Notes: generated by a model from the sequence alone, not told the origin. DNA of 35,265 nt from an uncultured Bacteroidota bacterium (GCA_937861115.1 CALMBD010000038.1:1-35265), one strand, 5' to 3'; counted from the first letter of the stretch, positions 23,823 through 34,200 are shown. Numbers and translations: made by a program.

Positions 23823-26252
23823 ATGCGATTTGCTCTTACCCTTCCACTATTCCTGGCGTTTTTCACTGCACAGTCCCAGACGGCTGTTATACACGGACGC
23901 CTGCAAGGCCCCGAAGGGGAATCGATCGCCTTTGCCAACGTAGCCCTGTTCAACACAGCAGACAGCAGCCTGTACAAGGCCGGCAACAGCGATGAAAAGG
24001 GTGTCTTTCACCTGGCCGGGCTTAGCGCGGGAAATTATTACCTCAAGGCGCTTTACCTCGGGCTGAAGGATCTGCAGCAAGCCGATATCCGGCTGTCCGA
24101 CGGCCAGCAACTGGACCTGGGTGTGCTTGCTTTTTCTGCCGGCTCCATCAACCTGGAGGAGGCTACCGTAACCGCTGCACGGGTGATGGTGGAGATCAAG
24201 CCCGACCGCACCATTTTCAACGTCGACGGCACCATCAACAGCGCGGGTTCGGACGGGATTGCACTGCTGCGCAAGGCGCCCAACGTGACGGTCGACAACA
24301 ACGACAATATCAGTGTGCTGGGCCGCTCCGGCGTGTTGCTGTATGTGGATGGCAAACGGCTGCCGCTTACCGGTCAGGACCTCACCAGTTACCTGCAAAA
24401 CCTGCCTGCCGAACAGATCGACCGCATCGAGATCATCACTAATCCGGGTGCGCGGTACGAGGCCGAAGGCAACGCGGGCATCATCGATATCCGGCTGAAA
24501 AAGGACAAAAACCTGGGCGCCAACGGCTCGGTCAACACCACCGTGAGCCAGGGCCGCTACCACCGCGCCAACCTGTCCGGCAGCGGCAATTACCGCAACA
24601 AACGGTTCAATACGTTCGGAACACTCGGCCTGGTCGATGGCGCCGGCTTCAATGAAATGAACTTCCTGAGCTACCTGAACAATATGGTGCAGGAGGAAAT
24701 AAACAACCACCGGAACGACTGGCGCAGTTACAACTACCGCGTCGGGGCAGACTTTTTCCTGTCGAAAAAACACACCATCGGCTTTCTGGCAGGCGGCAAC
24801 GTCAACCATGCCGGCAACAATTCATTCAACCGAATCACCCTGGCTCTGGAAGACACCCCTGATCTGATCGACAGCATACTGGTGGCCCGGAACACCGCCG
24901 ACAACGACCGGCGCCAGCAGACCTACAACCTCAATTACCGCTTCGACAACGGCAAAGACCGCAGCCTTAACCTGGATGTCGACTACGGCAATTACCGGAA
25001 TGGCAGCAAGCGATACCAGCCCAACCGCTACTACGATGCCGCCGAGCAGGTACTGCTTACCGAAATTATCAACCGTTTCGACACGCCGACCGATATCGAT
25101 ATTTATTCCGTGCAGGCAGATTTCGAAGATAAACTCTGGGACGGTACGGTCGGATTCGGCGCAAAACTGAGCAAGGTGGTTTCCGACAATACTTTCCTCT
25201 TTTACGTGGAAGAAAACGGCATTCCGGTGCGGAACGACCGCAAGTCCAACAATTTCCGGTACGACGAAAAGGTGTACGCCGGGTACTTCAGTTATGCCCG
25301 TTCGCTCGGGGAAAAATGGAAGTTCTATGCCGGACTCCGGGCCGAACAAACCGATGCTACCGGCGACCTCCAGGCATTTCTTCCCGAATTGCAGCAGGAC
25401 CCGGTGGAACTGAATTATCTCAGCTGGTTTCCCAATGCAGGACTCACCTGGCAGATAGCGCCCAAACACGTGCTGGCACTAAACGGCGGCCGGCGCATCA
25501 ACCGCCCGGATTACAATGTGCTCAACCCTTTTAACAACCAGATCAGCGAACTTTCCTATGAAAAAGGCAACCCCAGACTAAGCCCGGAAATCGTGAATAA
25601 CCTGGAACTGGGCTATACCCTCGCCTACCGCTACAACTTCAAACTCGCCTACAGCCGTACTACCGACCAGATCACCCGCCTGATGGCACCCGACGACACA
25701 GACCCGCGTGCAGGGTTCATCACCTGGGCCAACCTCGCCGACCAGACGATCGTCAGCCTGAACGTGAGCGCTCCCGTTCAGATTACCAAAATCTGGAACG
25801 CCTATTTCAACGCCAGCGCTTCACACCTCGACAACCAGGCCGACTACGGCGATGGCGGCATTGTGGATGTGCAGGCATTTACCTACAGCATTTACCAGCA
25901 GCACACCTTCGACCTTCCCTTCGGATTTAAAGGTGAGGTTTCGGGATATTACTCCGGCCCCGGCGTGTGGGGCGGTGTGTTTTTGTATGAATCCAGCTGG
26001 AGCCTCGATCTCGGTTTGCAGCGCAAGTTCCTGCAGAACCGGCTGAATGTCAGGCTCAGTGTCAGCGATATTTTCTACGAAACAGGCTGGGACGGCTACT
26101 CCGATTTCGACGGACTGTTGTCGTATGGCAGCGGGCGCTGGGACAGCCGGCGCGCCAGCCTGAGTGTCGGTTATCTTTTCGGAAACGAAAACGTCAAATC
26201 GCGCAAACGCCAAACCGGAATTGAGGCCGAAGCGGGCCGGGTCGGCGATTAA
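23823..26252 (+). CDS. TonB-dependent-receptor-like outer-membrane protein with carboxypeptidase-regulatory N-terminus
   Basis: A 809-residue protein from ATG 23823, chosen because it starts a good signal peptide (MRFALTLPLFLAFFTAQSQ); in-frame ATGs at 23799 and 23760 lie upstream. Residues about 20-100 are a CarboxypepD_reg-like beta domain (VIHGRLQGPEGESIAFANV). A plug domain follows (about 110-225), with DGIALLRKAPNVTVDNNDNI, GVLLYVDGKRLPL and IEIITNPGARYEAEGNAGIIDI. The rest is a large outer-membrane barrel of the OMP_b-brl_3 (outer membrane beta-barrel family) type, ending with SLSVGYLFG followed by a short basic tail. No SusD partner is adjacent, so a simple carbohydrate SusCD role is unlikely. 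The substrate is unknown. Confidence 0.92.
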   Translation: MRFALTLPLFLAFFTAQSQTAVIHGRLQGPEGESIAFANVALFNTADSSLYKAGNSDEKGVFHLAGLSAGNYYLKALYLGLKDLQQADIRLSDGQQLDLGVLAFSAGSINLEEATVTAARVMVEIKPDRTIFNVDGTINSAGSDGIALLRKAPNVTVDNNDNISVLGRSGVLLYVDGKRLPLTGQDLTSYLQNLPAEQIDRIEIITNPGARYEAEGNAGIIDIRLKKDKNLGANGSVNTTVSQGRYHRANLSGSGNYRNKRFNTFGTLGLVDGAGFNEMNFLSYLNNMVQEEINNHRNDWRSYNYRVGADFFLSKKHTIGFLAGGNVNHAGNNSFNRITLALEDTPDLIDSILVARNTADNDRRQQTYNLNYRFDNGKDRSLNLDVDYGNYRNGSKRYQPNRYYDAAEQVLLTEIINRFDTPTDIDIYSVQADFEDKLWDGTVGFGAKLSKVVSDNTFLFYVEENGIPVRNDRKSNNFRYDEKVYAGYFSYARSLGEKWKFYAGLRAEQTDATGDLQAFLPELQQDPVELNYLSWFPNAGLTWQIAPKHVLALNGGRRINRPDYNVLNPFNNQISELSYEKGNPRLSPEIVNNLELGYTLAYRYNFKLAYSRTTDQITRLMAPDDTDPRAGFITWANLADQTIVSLNVSAPVQITKIWNAYFNASASHLDNQADYGDGGIVDVQAFTYSIYQQHTFDLPFGFKGEVSGYYSGPGVWGGVFLYESSWSLDLGLQRKFLQNRLNVRLSVSDIFYETGWDGYSDFDGLLSYGSGRWDSRRASLSVGYLFGNENVKSRKRQTGIEAEAGRVGD

Positions 26253-26334
26253 AAACGTCTTTTCCAAAATTAATTGCCCTACCCTACCCAACCCGACCGG
26301 AAAAAGATTCGTGTTCCTTCAAAAAATCATTCTA

Positions 26335-29300
26335 ATGAAGAACCGAAACACAATCTTTTTCCTGGTGATTCTCGTCATGGCCGGCGTCCGGATGGATGCC
26401 CAGCAATTCTTTTTTTCACCCGTTCGGCCGGGTACGTGTAATGCCACCGACGGCATACTCACGATCGTGCCGACAAGGGGCGTCCCCCCCTTTACCTATC
26501 AATGGAGTACCGGCGCTACCGGGCTTAGCCTGAAAAACGTACCCAAAGGCACCTATACCGCCACGCTTACAGATGCGACCGGTGCAACGGCGGAGCACAC
26601 GCACATTTTGAACAGCGAGGCATTCGACCTTTACCTCTCCGATTCGAAGCCCGCGAGTTTTTGCAATGCCAATTCCGGCGCGCTGACCGTTGATCCGCTC
26701 GGTGGGGTTGCGCCGTTCACCTACACCTGGAGTACCGGGCAGACGGGTTCGACCGTACAAGGCCTGGCAGCGGGCGATTACTCGGTCACTGTAGTGGACG
26801 CGAGCGGCTGCTCTGCAGAGGGTGTTTTTACGGTTGAAACCACACCGTTCACCTATTACCCCCTCGCGCGAATTCAGCCCGTCGATGAACCGGACTGCCA
26901 AAACCCTTCCAACGGCGTCCTGGAAGCCGGTATGATAAACAGCAATTATTCACCTTTTACTTATGCCTGGAATACCGGCGCAACGACGCAAAGCATTAGC
27001 AACCTGCCGGAGGGCAACTACAGTGTTACCGTCACGGATGCACTCGGATGTTCCAACGCCATCAATTATGTGCTGAAAAACAAACTGACGTTAAACGGAA
27101 GTGTAGTCTGCACCGGCGGCAATACCGGCACAGCCAGCGCCCAACTGGCGGGCGCCACAGCGCCGGTGAGTTATGTCTGGAGCAACGGCCAGACAGGGCC
27201 GGGGCTGAGTAACCTGACAAGCGGCACGTATGGCGTAACGGCCACAGATGCCAACGGCTGTAACTCCTCCGGACAAACGATGGTCTCTATCCCGACTCTG
27301 GTCCTGAACGATTACTCTCCCAAGTGTTATGCCGGAAATACCGCTATCGCCTCCTGCTGGGTGCAGTACGATCAGGGCACGAGTTACCTTTGGGACAATG
27401 GCAGCACGGACTCCTGGAATACCACACTGAGCCAGGGCCAGCATACCATTACCGTGACAACGGCGCTCGGCTGCACCCTCACCGGCAGTATCAATATTGC
27501 TGCACCGCTAGCGCCCCCGATCACAATTGCCTATACGGCCAATCCGGCCGATTGTACCAGCGGGACAGGCGGCGCGCTGAATATTTCCATCACGGGCGGC
27601 ATACCGCCTTACACGTTTTATGCGTACGGGCCCGACAATTTTATTTCGTCCGATATCGCAAGCCTTCAAAATATCAAAGGCGGAGCATACAGCCTGTATG
27701 CCTATACCGCACAGCCTACTTCCTGCTATAGCTATGTTTCGGCAAGCGTGCCGGATGCAGGCGGGTTCGAGCCCGAACTGGTCGTGCAGGACATCGATTG
27801 CACCACCGGGTACGGATCGGCGGCTATAATCAACGTAACAACACCCGGCGCACAATACTCCTGGAACATGGGCGCTACAAGTCCCGCATTGTTTAACCTC
27901 ACGGAAGGCTGCTATTCGGCTACCGTGACTGCCGGGGGCGACTGCATTGCTTATTTTAACAACATCTGCCTGTTTGCCAGCGACACTATTCAGGCCAATT
28001 CGATTTGCTCGGGGCTGGCGACCGGCGTCCTCATCAACGACCTGGGTGTGGCCGGTTGCTCCGGCACGACCGGCATACCGTTCCAACTGATCCGCACGAT
28101 GCCTTCCGGCGCCTTGCATTTTACCGACGAGAACGGCGTGTACAACGCACACATGCCCAACGGAACCTTCGACATTGAAGCGCTGAGCTACGACCCGGCC
28201 GACATCGCCTGTCCGCCCGGCGGTTTCCACACGGTCAATTCCATAGTCGGCGTGACCACTTCCGGTCTGGATTTCCATTTTTACAACACCAATGCCACCG
28301 ATCACCGTGTCCGACAAAAAGCGCTGCGCACCGCACAGCCCGGCTACCCCTACTCCCTGCGATATGAAGTGTGCAACGACGGCAGCACCGCCAACGCCGG
28401 CGACATGGATCTGGCCTACGGCAATTTCTTCGGCAGCCTCGCCACGGCGGCTTTTCCCAGGCATCCGGGCGCCTTTACGCTGAACGGCGAGACTTCAGGC
28501 ATACCGGACAATACCGCGAATTTCGGGTTCCCCGCGATCACGCCTGGCGGCTGCGAAATGCTCCAGGTCGATTTCCTGACCCCGACCGTGACGCCTGTCG
28601 GCACGGAGTTTATCACCCGCGCCACGGTGTCGCCCTCCAGCGGCGATCCGACACCCGATAACAATGTATCCACCCTGTTCAACACCGTAACCGGTTCATT
28701 CGACCCGAACATCGTGCTGGCTTTCCCGGCGCGCAACGGCAATCCGCGCGACGGCGGCAGTATTTTGTGGAATATCGACCATACGCTGACCTACCAGATA
28801 TTCTTCCAGAATACCGGCAACGCGCCCGCGGATTTTGTCATGGTGCGGGACACGCTCGATATCGCCCTGAACGTGTCGACCATCCGGAACATGAGCACCT
28901 CGCATGATGTAGACATATCCCTGGAAGACGACAACAAGGTACTGGTGTTCAAATTCCCGAATATCGGCCTGCCCGATTCGACCAGCGATTTTGCGGGCAG
29001 TATCGGTTCCATTCAGTTCGACATAGATCTCCATCCCGGGTTGCCGCCCGGCACGGAGATCAGCAAGCAGGCCGCGATATATTTTGATTTCAACAGTCCG
29101 GTGATCACCAACAACAACGTGCTGAAAATCGTGTCGAATACCGGCACGAGTGCCGTTGCAAAGAACGCTCTGATCCTTTTCCCCAATCCTGCGGTGCAGT
29201 ACTTCGGATTCTTTACGGATACAGCCGCCGGGATGCGTATTTTCAACACCATGGGTGAGTTGATAAGCGTGCAGCAACTGGAGCCCGGAATACAACAGGT

Positions 29301-29391
29301 CTCAACCGAAGCACTGCCCGACGGTGTTTATTTTGTCCAGGTGGAGGCGAACGGCAAAATGCAAAGCGGAAAGGTTGTGGTGAGTCATTGA
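26335..29391 (+). CDS. SprB-repeat surface protein with T9SS C-terminal sorting domain
   Basis: A 1018-residue protein from ATG 26335 with a signal peptide ending near MDAQ (1-23). The frame is open back to 26164, inside the preceding gene, which is rejected. Residues about 34-560 hold around six SprB-type repeats, each with a Y-x-W-S/N-x-G turn and a GxYxVTVTDAxGC end (for example YTWSTGQTGST...GDYSVTVVDASGCSAE). A cysteine-poor module follows, with a DUF11/DUF7619-like domain (about 620-920: LTYQIFFQNTGNAPADFVMV, KQAAIYFDFNSPVITN). The last about 75 residues are a type A T9SS sorting domain (ALILFPNPAVQYFGFF ... DGVYFVQVEANGKMQSGKVVV). It should be exported across both membranes and attached to the surface. 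SprB-like proteins act in adhesion and gliding. The gene starts 82 bases after the TonB-type gene. Confidence 0.93.
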   Translation: MKNRNTIFFLVILVMAGVRMDAQQFFFSPVRPGTCNATDGILTIVPTRGVPPFTYQWSTGATGLSLKNVPKGTYTATLTDATGATAEHTHILNSEAFDLYLSDSKPASFCNANSGALTVDPLGGVAPFTYTWSTGQTGSTVQGLAAGDYSVTVVDASGCSAEGVFTVETTPFTYYPLARIQPVDEPDCQNPSNGVLEAGMINSNYSPFTYAWNTGATTQSISNLPEGNYSVTVTDALGCSNAINYVLKNKLTLNGSVVCTGGNTGTASAQLAGATAPVSYVWSNGQTGPGLSNLTSGTYGVTATDANGCNSSGQTMVSIPTLVLNDYSPKCYAGNTAIASCWVQYDQGTSYLWDNGSTDSWNTTLSQGQHTITVTTALGCTLTGSINIAAPLAPPITIAYTANPADCTSGTGGALNISITGGIPPYTFYAYGPDNFISSDIASLQNIKGGAYSLYAYTAQPTSCYSYVSASVPDAGGFEPELVVQDIDCTTGYGSAAIINVTTPGAQYSWNMGATSPALFNLTEGCYSATVTAGGDCIAYFNNICLFASDTIQANSICSGLATGVLINDLGVAGCSGTTGIPFQLIRTMPSGALHFTDENGVYNAHMPNGTFDIEALSYDPADIACPPGGFHTVNSIVGVTTSGLDFHFYNTNATDHRVRQKALRTAQPGYPYSLRYEVCNDGSTANAGDMDLAYGNFFGSLATAAFPRHPGAFTLNGETSGIPDNTANFGFPAITPGGCEMLQVDFLTPTVTPVGTEFITRATVSPSSGDPTPDNNVSTLFNTVTGSFDPNIVLAFPARNGNPRDGGSILWNIDHTLTYQIFFQNTGNAPADFVMVRDTLDIALNVSTIRNMSTSHDVDISLEDDNKVLVFKFPNIGLPDSTSDFAGSIGSIQFDIDLHPGLPPGTEISKQAAIYFDFNSPVITNNNVLKIVSNTGTSAVAKNALILFPNPAVQYFGFFTDTAAGMRIFNTMGELISVQQLEPGIQQVSTEALPDGVYFVQVEANGKMQSGKVVVSH

Positions 29392-29400
29392 TGAATGTTT

Positions 29401-29545
29401 CCCGCAGAGGTTACCCGCAGATGGCCGCAGAAAAATCACGCGGATCTTCGCAGATTCAACAAAATCTGCGCTTTTCTGCGCTTTTTTTCTGCGGGAAACA
29501 ACCCTTAAACGACACATGTTTTCTGCTACAATCTGCGGGAAACAA
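29401..29545 (+). repeat. CGCAGA-rich hairpin repeat after the SprB gene
   Basis: The segment has eight copies of CGCAGA or TCTGCG/TCTGC variants. They fold into one long stem-loop: CCGCAGAAAAA (29425-29435) with TTTTTTCTGCGG (about 29483-29494), and inside it CGCAGATT (29449-29456) with AATCTGCG (29463-29470) around a six-base loop. It starts within 15 bases of the stop codon. It may end transcription or be an interspersed repeat unit, of a kind often seen between Bacteroidota genes. Confidence 0.6.
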
Positions 29546-29572
29546 ATTCGGGATATCCGGTATTTTATTCGT

Positions 29573-29580
29573 TACTTTTG
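29573..29580 (+). promoter_or_regulatory. Promoter -7 box (TACTTTTG) for propeller gene
   Basis: TACTTTTG fits TAnnTTTG and lies 83 bases before the ATG at 29664, after the hairpin repeat. It supports separate transcription of the next gene. Confidence 0.45.
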
Positions 29581-29663
29581 TCACAGAGTGTCTGTCAGTC
29601 GCTTATACAGGGACAAGCATAAGACATCTGCAAAAGTTCACCTTACCAACCCGATCAGTCAAC

Positions 29664-30848
29664 ATGAACCGAATCAAAACTGTAGCAGTCGCTGCCCTGC
29701 TCCTTGGCAGCAACCTACCTGTTATTCTTGCCCAGTGGCTTCCCCTGAATTCCGGCTCCTCGGCCCGGTACGAATCCCTCTACTTTTTTGACGCCAACAA
29801 TGGCCTGGCCTCTTCCACCGCCAATGTGATCAGGACCTCCAACGGCGGCAGCACCTGGACCACCGTTAGTGTGAACGGCATCAGGGACATCGACTTTATC
29901 GACGCCAACAACGGATTTGCCGCAGGATACTCTTCCCAGGCCTTGAAAAAGACCACCAACGGCGGCGCCTCCTGGTCGCCCCTCACACCGGTCAATTCCA
30001 ACTCGTTGTGGGGCATTTCTGTCGTCAGCACCAGCACGGTCTATGCCAGCGGCACCGGCGGCGTGGTCTGGAGAAGCACCAACGGAGGCCTCAGTTTCAC
30101 GCCGGTCAACCTGCCGACCGTTTCCGACCTGGCAGTTGACCTCCAGTTCCTGAACGCCACGACGGGTTGTGTGCTGGGGCAGCCCGGCGATATCTGGCGG
30201 ACCACGAACAGCGGCGCCTCCTGGACGAAGACGCATACAACCCCTTCAGTAGCGTCCACCTCCATCTATTTTGTCAACGCCACAACGGGATTTGCCGTCG
30301 GCTCCGGCGGGTGGATCATCAAGACCACCGACGGCGGCATCAGCTGGACGACCCTGAACTCGGGTTCCACGGCCTACCTGCAATACGTACATTTTTACGA
30401 CGTCAACAACGGCATAACAGCCGGTATTGGCGGCGTTATCCTGCGCACCACGGACGGCGGAGCCACCTGGCAGCAGGAAATTTCCGGCACCACGGAAGAC
30501 CTGTACAGCTGCATCCTCCTGTCGCCCACGGTGGCCATAGTAGGCGGCAACAACGGCACCCTGCTCAAAAACACCAACCTGCAAACGGTGGGCGCCCATG
30601 AACCGGAACTGAACTGGACGCTCAGCGCATCGCCCAATCCGTGCAGCGGCGCCGTCACGATCGATCTGGGCGCATCCCGCGAGCAAGTCACCGCAGTCGT
30701 CAGCGATATATCGGGCAGCGTTGTCCGCAACGAAACCTTCCACCAGACGTCATCCCTGAACCTGAACCTGGAAGGCCCTGCAGGCATCTATTTTATCAGC
30801 CTGATCTCGGACGACCGGCGGGCCATGATCAAAGTGGTGAAGGAGTAA
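29664..30848 (+). CDS. YCF48/BNR beta-propeller with T9SS sorting tail
   Basis: A 394-residue protein from ATG 29664, which starts a signal peptide (MNRIKTVAVAALLLGSNLPV, cleavage near ILAQ). The open frame upstream to 29388 runs through the CGCAGA repeat and is rejected as coding. The propeller repeats carry the YCF48/BNR hallmark: RTSNGGSTWTT, KTTNGGASWSP, RSTNGGLSFTP, RTTNSGASWTK, KTTDGGISWTT and RTTDGGATWQQ, giving six blades. The last about 75 residues form a type A T9SS sorting domain (LSASPNPCSGAVTIDLG ... GPAGIYFISLISDDRRAMIKVV). The protein is therefore expected on the cell surface or released. It is similar in build to the propeller at 12805, which lacks the tail. Its binding partner is unknown. 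Confidence 0.9.
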   Translation: MNRIKTVAVAALLLGSNLPVILAQWLPLNSGSSARYESLYFFDANNGLASSTANVIRTSNGGSTWTTVSVNGIRDIDFIDANNGFAAGYSSQALKKTTNGGASWSPLTPVNSNSLWGISVVSTSTVYASGTGGVVWRSTNGGLSFTPVNLPTVSDLAVDLQFLNATTGCVLGQPGDIWRTTNSGASWTKTHTTPSVASTSIYFVNATTGFAVGSGGWIIKTTDGGISWTTLNSGSTAYLQYVHFYDVNNGITAGIGGVILRTTDGGATWQQEISGTTEDLYSCILLSPTVAIVGGNNGTLLKNTNLQTVGAHEPELNWTLSASPNPCSGAVTIDLGASREQVTAVVSDISGSVVRNETFHQTSSLNLNLEGPAGIYFISLISDDRRAMIKVVKE

Positions 30849-30995
30849 AAACCGGGTGCCCGGGCTCCGATGGATATCCGTTTGGCGACTTGGAATTATG
30901 ACGATGCAGCCATACATTTGGGGGCATCGTCAAACCACTGCCCTTGCATGACTGCCAGACACCTTATTACTGAACCCGGCTTTGGGCCGGGCGCC

Positions 30996-31042
30996 ATTGC
31001 GCAAAACCTGCCGGGAGCGGTGGTTTTGCGCAATGTTTTTTT
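30996..31042 (+). terminator. Rho-independent terminator
   Basis: ATTGCGCAAAAC (30996-31007) pairs perfectly with GTTTTGCGCAAT (31023-31034) around a 15-base loop, followed by G and seven T. It lies about 150 bases after the propeller gene and would end its transcript. Confidence 0.8.
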
Positions 31043-31125
31043 ATTGGGGCGGAGGGTGTGATGGCTGTTGCGGCTATTCAACTTGTTTGGCTGGATTGCC
31101 GCAACCGGAGGGGAGACAAAGGCGA

Positions 31126-31189
31126 TATTCCCGAAAACGAAAAAGTAAAAGACGCATTGCGGGTTTTTGCTTTTTCGTTTTCGGGAATA
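31126..31189. repeat. Perfect 20-bp inverted repeat before the nuclease-like gene
   Basis: TATTCCCGAAAACGAAAAAG (31126-31145) and its exact reverse complement (31170-31189) flank 24 bases. The repeat lies 80 bases before the start of the 1262-residue gene. It lacks a T run right after the stem, so it is less clearly a terminator than the one at 30996. It could be a recombination or protein-binding site, or a leader structure. Confidence 0.75.
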
Positions 31190-31268
31190 CAGTAGTTATG
31201 CCTCACCCTAAAAGACGACACGAACGACATTACGCAAAAAGATAAATGTAAGAAACCACGATTACAAT

Positions 31269-34200
31269 ATGAAACTCGTGACTAGAGATAATCTTGAAAG
31301 ATGGGCAGGCACTACCTTTTCAAAAGCTGCTCTACCTTATCTTATTTCAAGATTGGTAAGAGCAACTACACCTGCAAGTACCAAGGCAAATCTTCCTTCG
31401 GGTAGTGCAACCTACATAGGAGGTTGGGATGGAATTGTGAATTGCGAATCTGAAACAGCTTATGTTCCTAAAGGCACTTCTTTGTGGGAATTTGGTACAG
31501 ACGTAAATCCTAAAGTAAAAGCAGACAAAGAATATGACAAAAGAAAAAACAAACCATTAGGGTTTATTCCCAAGGATTCCATATTCGTCTTTGTCACACC
31601 GAGACTTTGGACAAAAAAAGTTGATTGGCTTGCTGAGAAAAAGGCTGAAAATCATTGGAGAGATGTTATTGTTTATGATTCAGTAGACTTAGAACAATGG
31701 CTTGATATTTCATTGCCTGTTTCAAAATGGTTCGCAGAAGAACCAGGTGTTAATGGGATTCCATTTGACGGTGTTTTAACATCAGATGAGTTTTGGAATG
31801 AATGGTCAACTGGCCCAATAAAATTAGAACCTGAAGTAGTTACTTCTGGAAGGGAATTTGAACAACAGTTATTGTTTGACATTCTTCAGGGGCAAGCATG
31901 TATCAAAGCAGTTAAGGCTTCAACCAAAGATGAAGCTACCGCATTTATTATTGCAACTGCTAAATTGTTTTCTTCTAACGAGTCAGAAATATTTTTCGCT
32001 AAATCATTAATCTCAGACAACAGTAATTGTTTCCGAACAATAAGATACAACACAAATTATCCTCTAAATTTAATTCCCAGGTTTAATGACGCAAGTCAAT
32101 TTTACTCAGCAACAGGAGAGAAACATCATGTACTTGTTCCACTTGGGGCTGACGATGATTTTAATCAAGACACTATCAACTTGCCAACAATCGACAGAGA
32201 CAGTCAAATTAATTCTTTAATAAAAAGTGGATTATCAAAAGAAGATGCTGAGAAATTCTCAAGAGAGTCTGGACGAAATATTACGATACTTAAAAAGCTT
32301 TTAAAATTCCCTTATTTCAAAGCAAAATGGATGGAGAAAGAAAACATTCGTGAGATAATTCCTGCCCTTATACTTGGAAGATGGAATGAAACATTTGTTG
32401 GAGATATTGAACTAATTGAAAATCTTTCTGAACAAAAATATTCTGATTATTTAGTTATCCTAAACAAATGGAAAAACTTTGAAGAATCGCCCATTATCCA
32501 AATAGGTGAAACTTGGAGGTTAACCTCACCTCTGGATTTATGGACAGCTCTTTCATCTCAACTTTCATCTAAAGACTTTCAGAACATTCAAGAGTGTTAT
32601 GCATTAGCATTCAAAAATGGGAATCCGATACTCGAACCTGCGGACAAAAACAGTTTCGCAGCTTACTTCAACAAAAAAAACAAATACTCTAATTGGTCAA
32701 GAGAAGGACTAACTCAATCTTTAATATTAGTAGGACGATTAAATGGAGTTAAAATCCCCAATCTTGACAATCCCCAAAATTGGGTTGATAATATCATTCT
32801 TGATTTACTAAATAATGCAAGAGGAGAAATGTGGATTTCCGTTGACCACGAATTACCACTTATTTCGGAAGCATCGCCAGAAAGTTTTCTCAAAGCAGTA
32901 AAAAATTCATTGGCAAAAGAGCAACCCGAAATAATGGATATGTTTAAAGAGGAAGATGGTTTTTTACACAAAACAAGTCACCACACTGGTTTGTTGTGGG
33001 CACTTGAAAACTTAGCCTGGTTGCCCGAATATTTAAGGGAGGCGAGTTTGATACTGCTTAAACTTTCAAGACTTGACCCTGGCGGTAGTTTATCAAACAG
33101 ACCAATGAATAGTATTTCAGAAATTTTCAAACCTTGGCATTATCAAACTCTCGCATCGTATGATGAAAGAATGGAAATTCTCAAATATATTACCGAAAAG
33201 GAAAAAGAGTCAGGTTGGTCTCTTTTAATAAGAATGCTTCCTGACCATCACGGAATAGCACATCCAACGCATAAAATGCGTTGGCGAATGTTTGATAAGA
33301 ATACCAATCTCCCTTACACTTATCAAGAAATATGGAATACGCATTCAGCAGTAATAGAAATGCTTATAAACCTTTTTAATAATGATGAAGAAAAATTTTC
33401 TCAACTCATAAAAGAAACAACCAATCTTTCTCCTAAAGACAGAAAAAGAGTTTTAGATTGGGCTAATGAAGTTTACCCAAATATCAAACAGGAAAAATTT
33501 ACAACTTGGGAAGCAATCAGGGGAATTTTAAATCATCACAGGTCGCATCCTGATACCGATTGGGCTTTACCCGAATCCGAGTTAGTACAGTTAGAAAATT
33601 TGTATAACAAACTTCAACCAACAGACATTATCCACAAATACATTTGGCTTTTCAATGAACATTGGCCTGAGTTTCCAGAAGGTTTCAAATACGAACCCAA
33701 TGAATCAGAAAAACGATACGATCAACAACAAAAGCGTATTGATGAAGCAAGAAAAACAGCAGTATCAGTTTTTCTTCAAGAATTAGGTTTAAACGCAACC
33801 TTAGAATTACGAAAACAAGTTAAAGAGTTTTGGCTTTTGGGCGGTGCTTTAGCTGGTGTAATCACAAATAAGGAAGATGTTATTACAGTTTGTGAATGTT
33901 TGTATGATGATAAAAACCTTATTAGTTTTGCTCACAACTTTATCTATCGTAAGTCAATTATTGAAAACTTTGATTGGATAAAATCATTATTCAATGAATT
34001 ACAAGAAAAGAAATATAGCAACAAAGCACTTTCTAATGTTCTAATTCCACTAAATCAAAATCAAAAATTGTGGAATTTTGTAGCTTCATTAGATGAAGAA
34101 ATTCAAAATGAATATTGGCAAAATATCAATCCGCATTTTTATCACATCACCGATGAAGAAAAGGCCATTGGAATTGAAATGCTTTTGAAATACAAAAGAT

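Larger units (their letters stand above)
30849..31268. other. Gene-free 420-base boundary region
   Basis: No convincing gene. From left to right it holds a weak palindromic CCGGGTGCCCGGG (about 30853-30865), a 9-bp inverted pair TGACGATGC/GCATCGTCA (30900-30908 and 30925-30933), the terminator at 30996-31042, and a perfect 20-bp inverted repeat at 31126-31189. Base composition falls from GC-rich to AT-rich across it, so it may mark the left edge of an acquired segment. Confidence 0.6.

Noticed and set aside
26164-26334. N-terminal extension of the SprB-repeat protein
   Set aside because: It overlaps the end of the TonB-type gene and has no signal peptide; the ATG at 26335 begins a proper signal peptide.
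29401-29545. Possible CRISPR array from repeated CGCAGA words
   Set aside because: The copies are six bases, unevenly spaced and in both orientations; there are no equal-length spacers and no cas genes.
29388-29663. N-terminal extension of the second propeller through the CGCAGA repeat
   Set aside because: The stretch is a DNA hairpin repeat plus a promoter-like box; the signal peptide starts at 29664.
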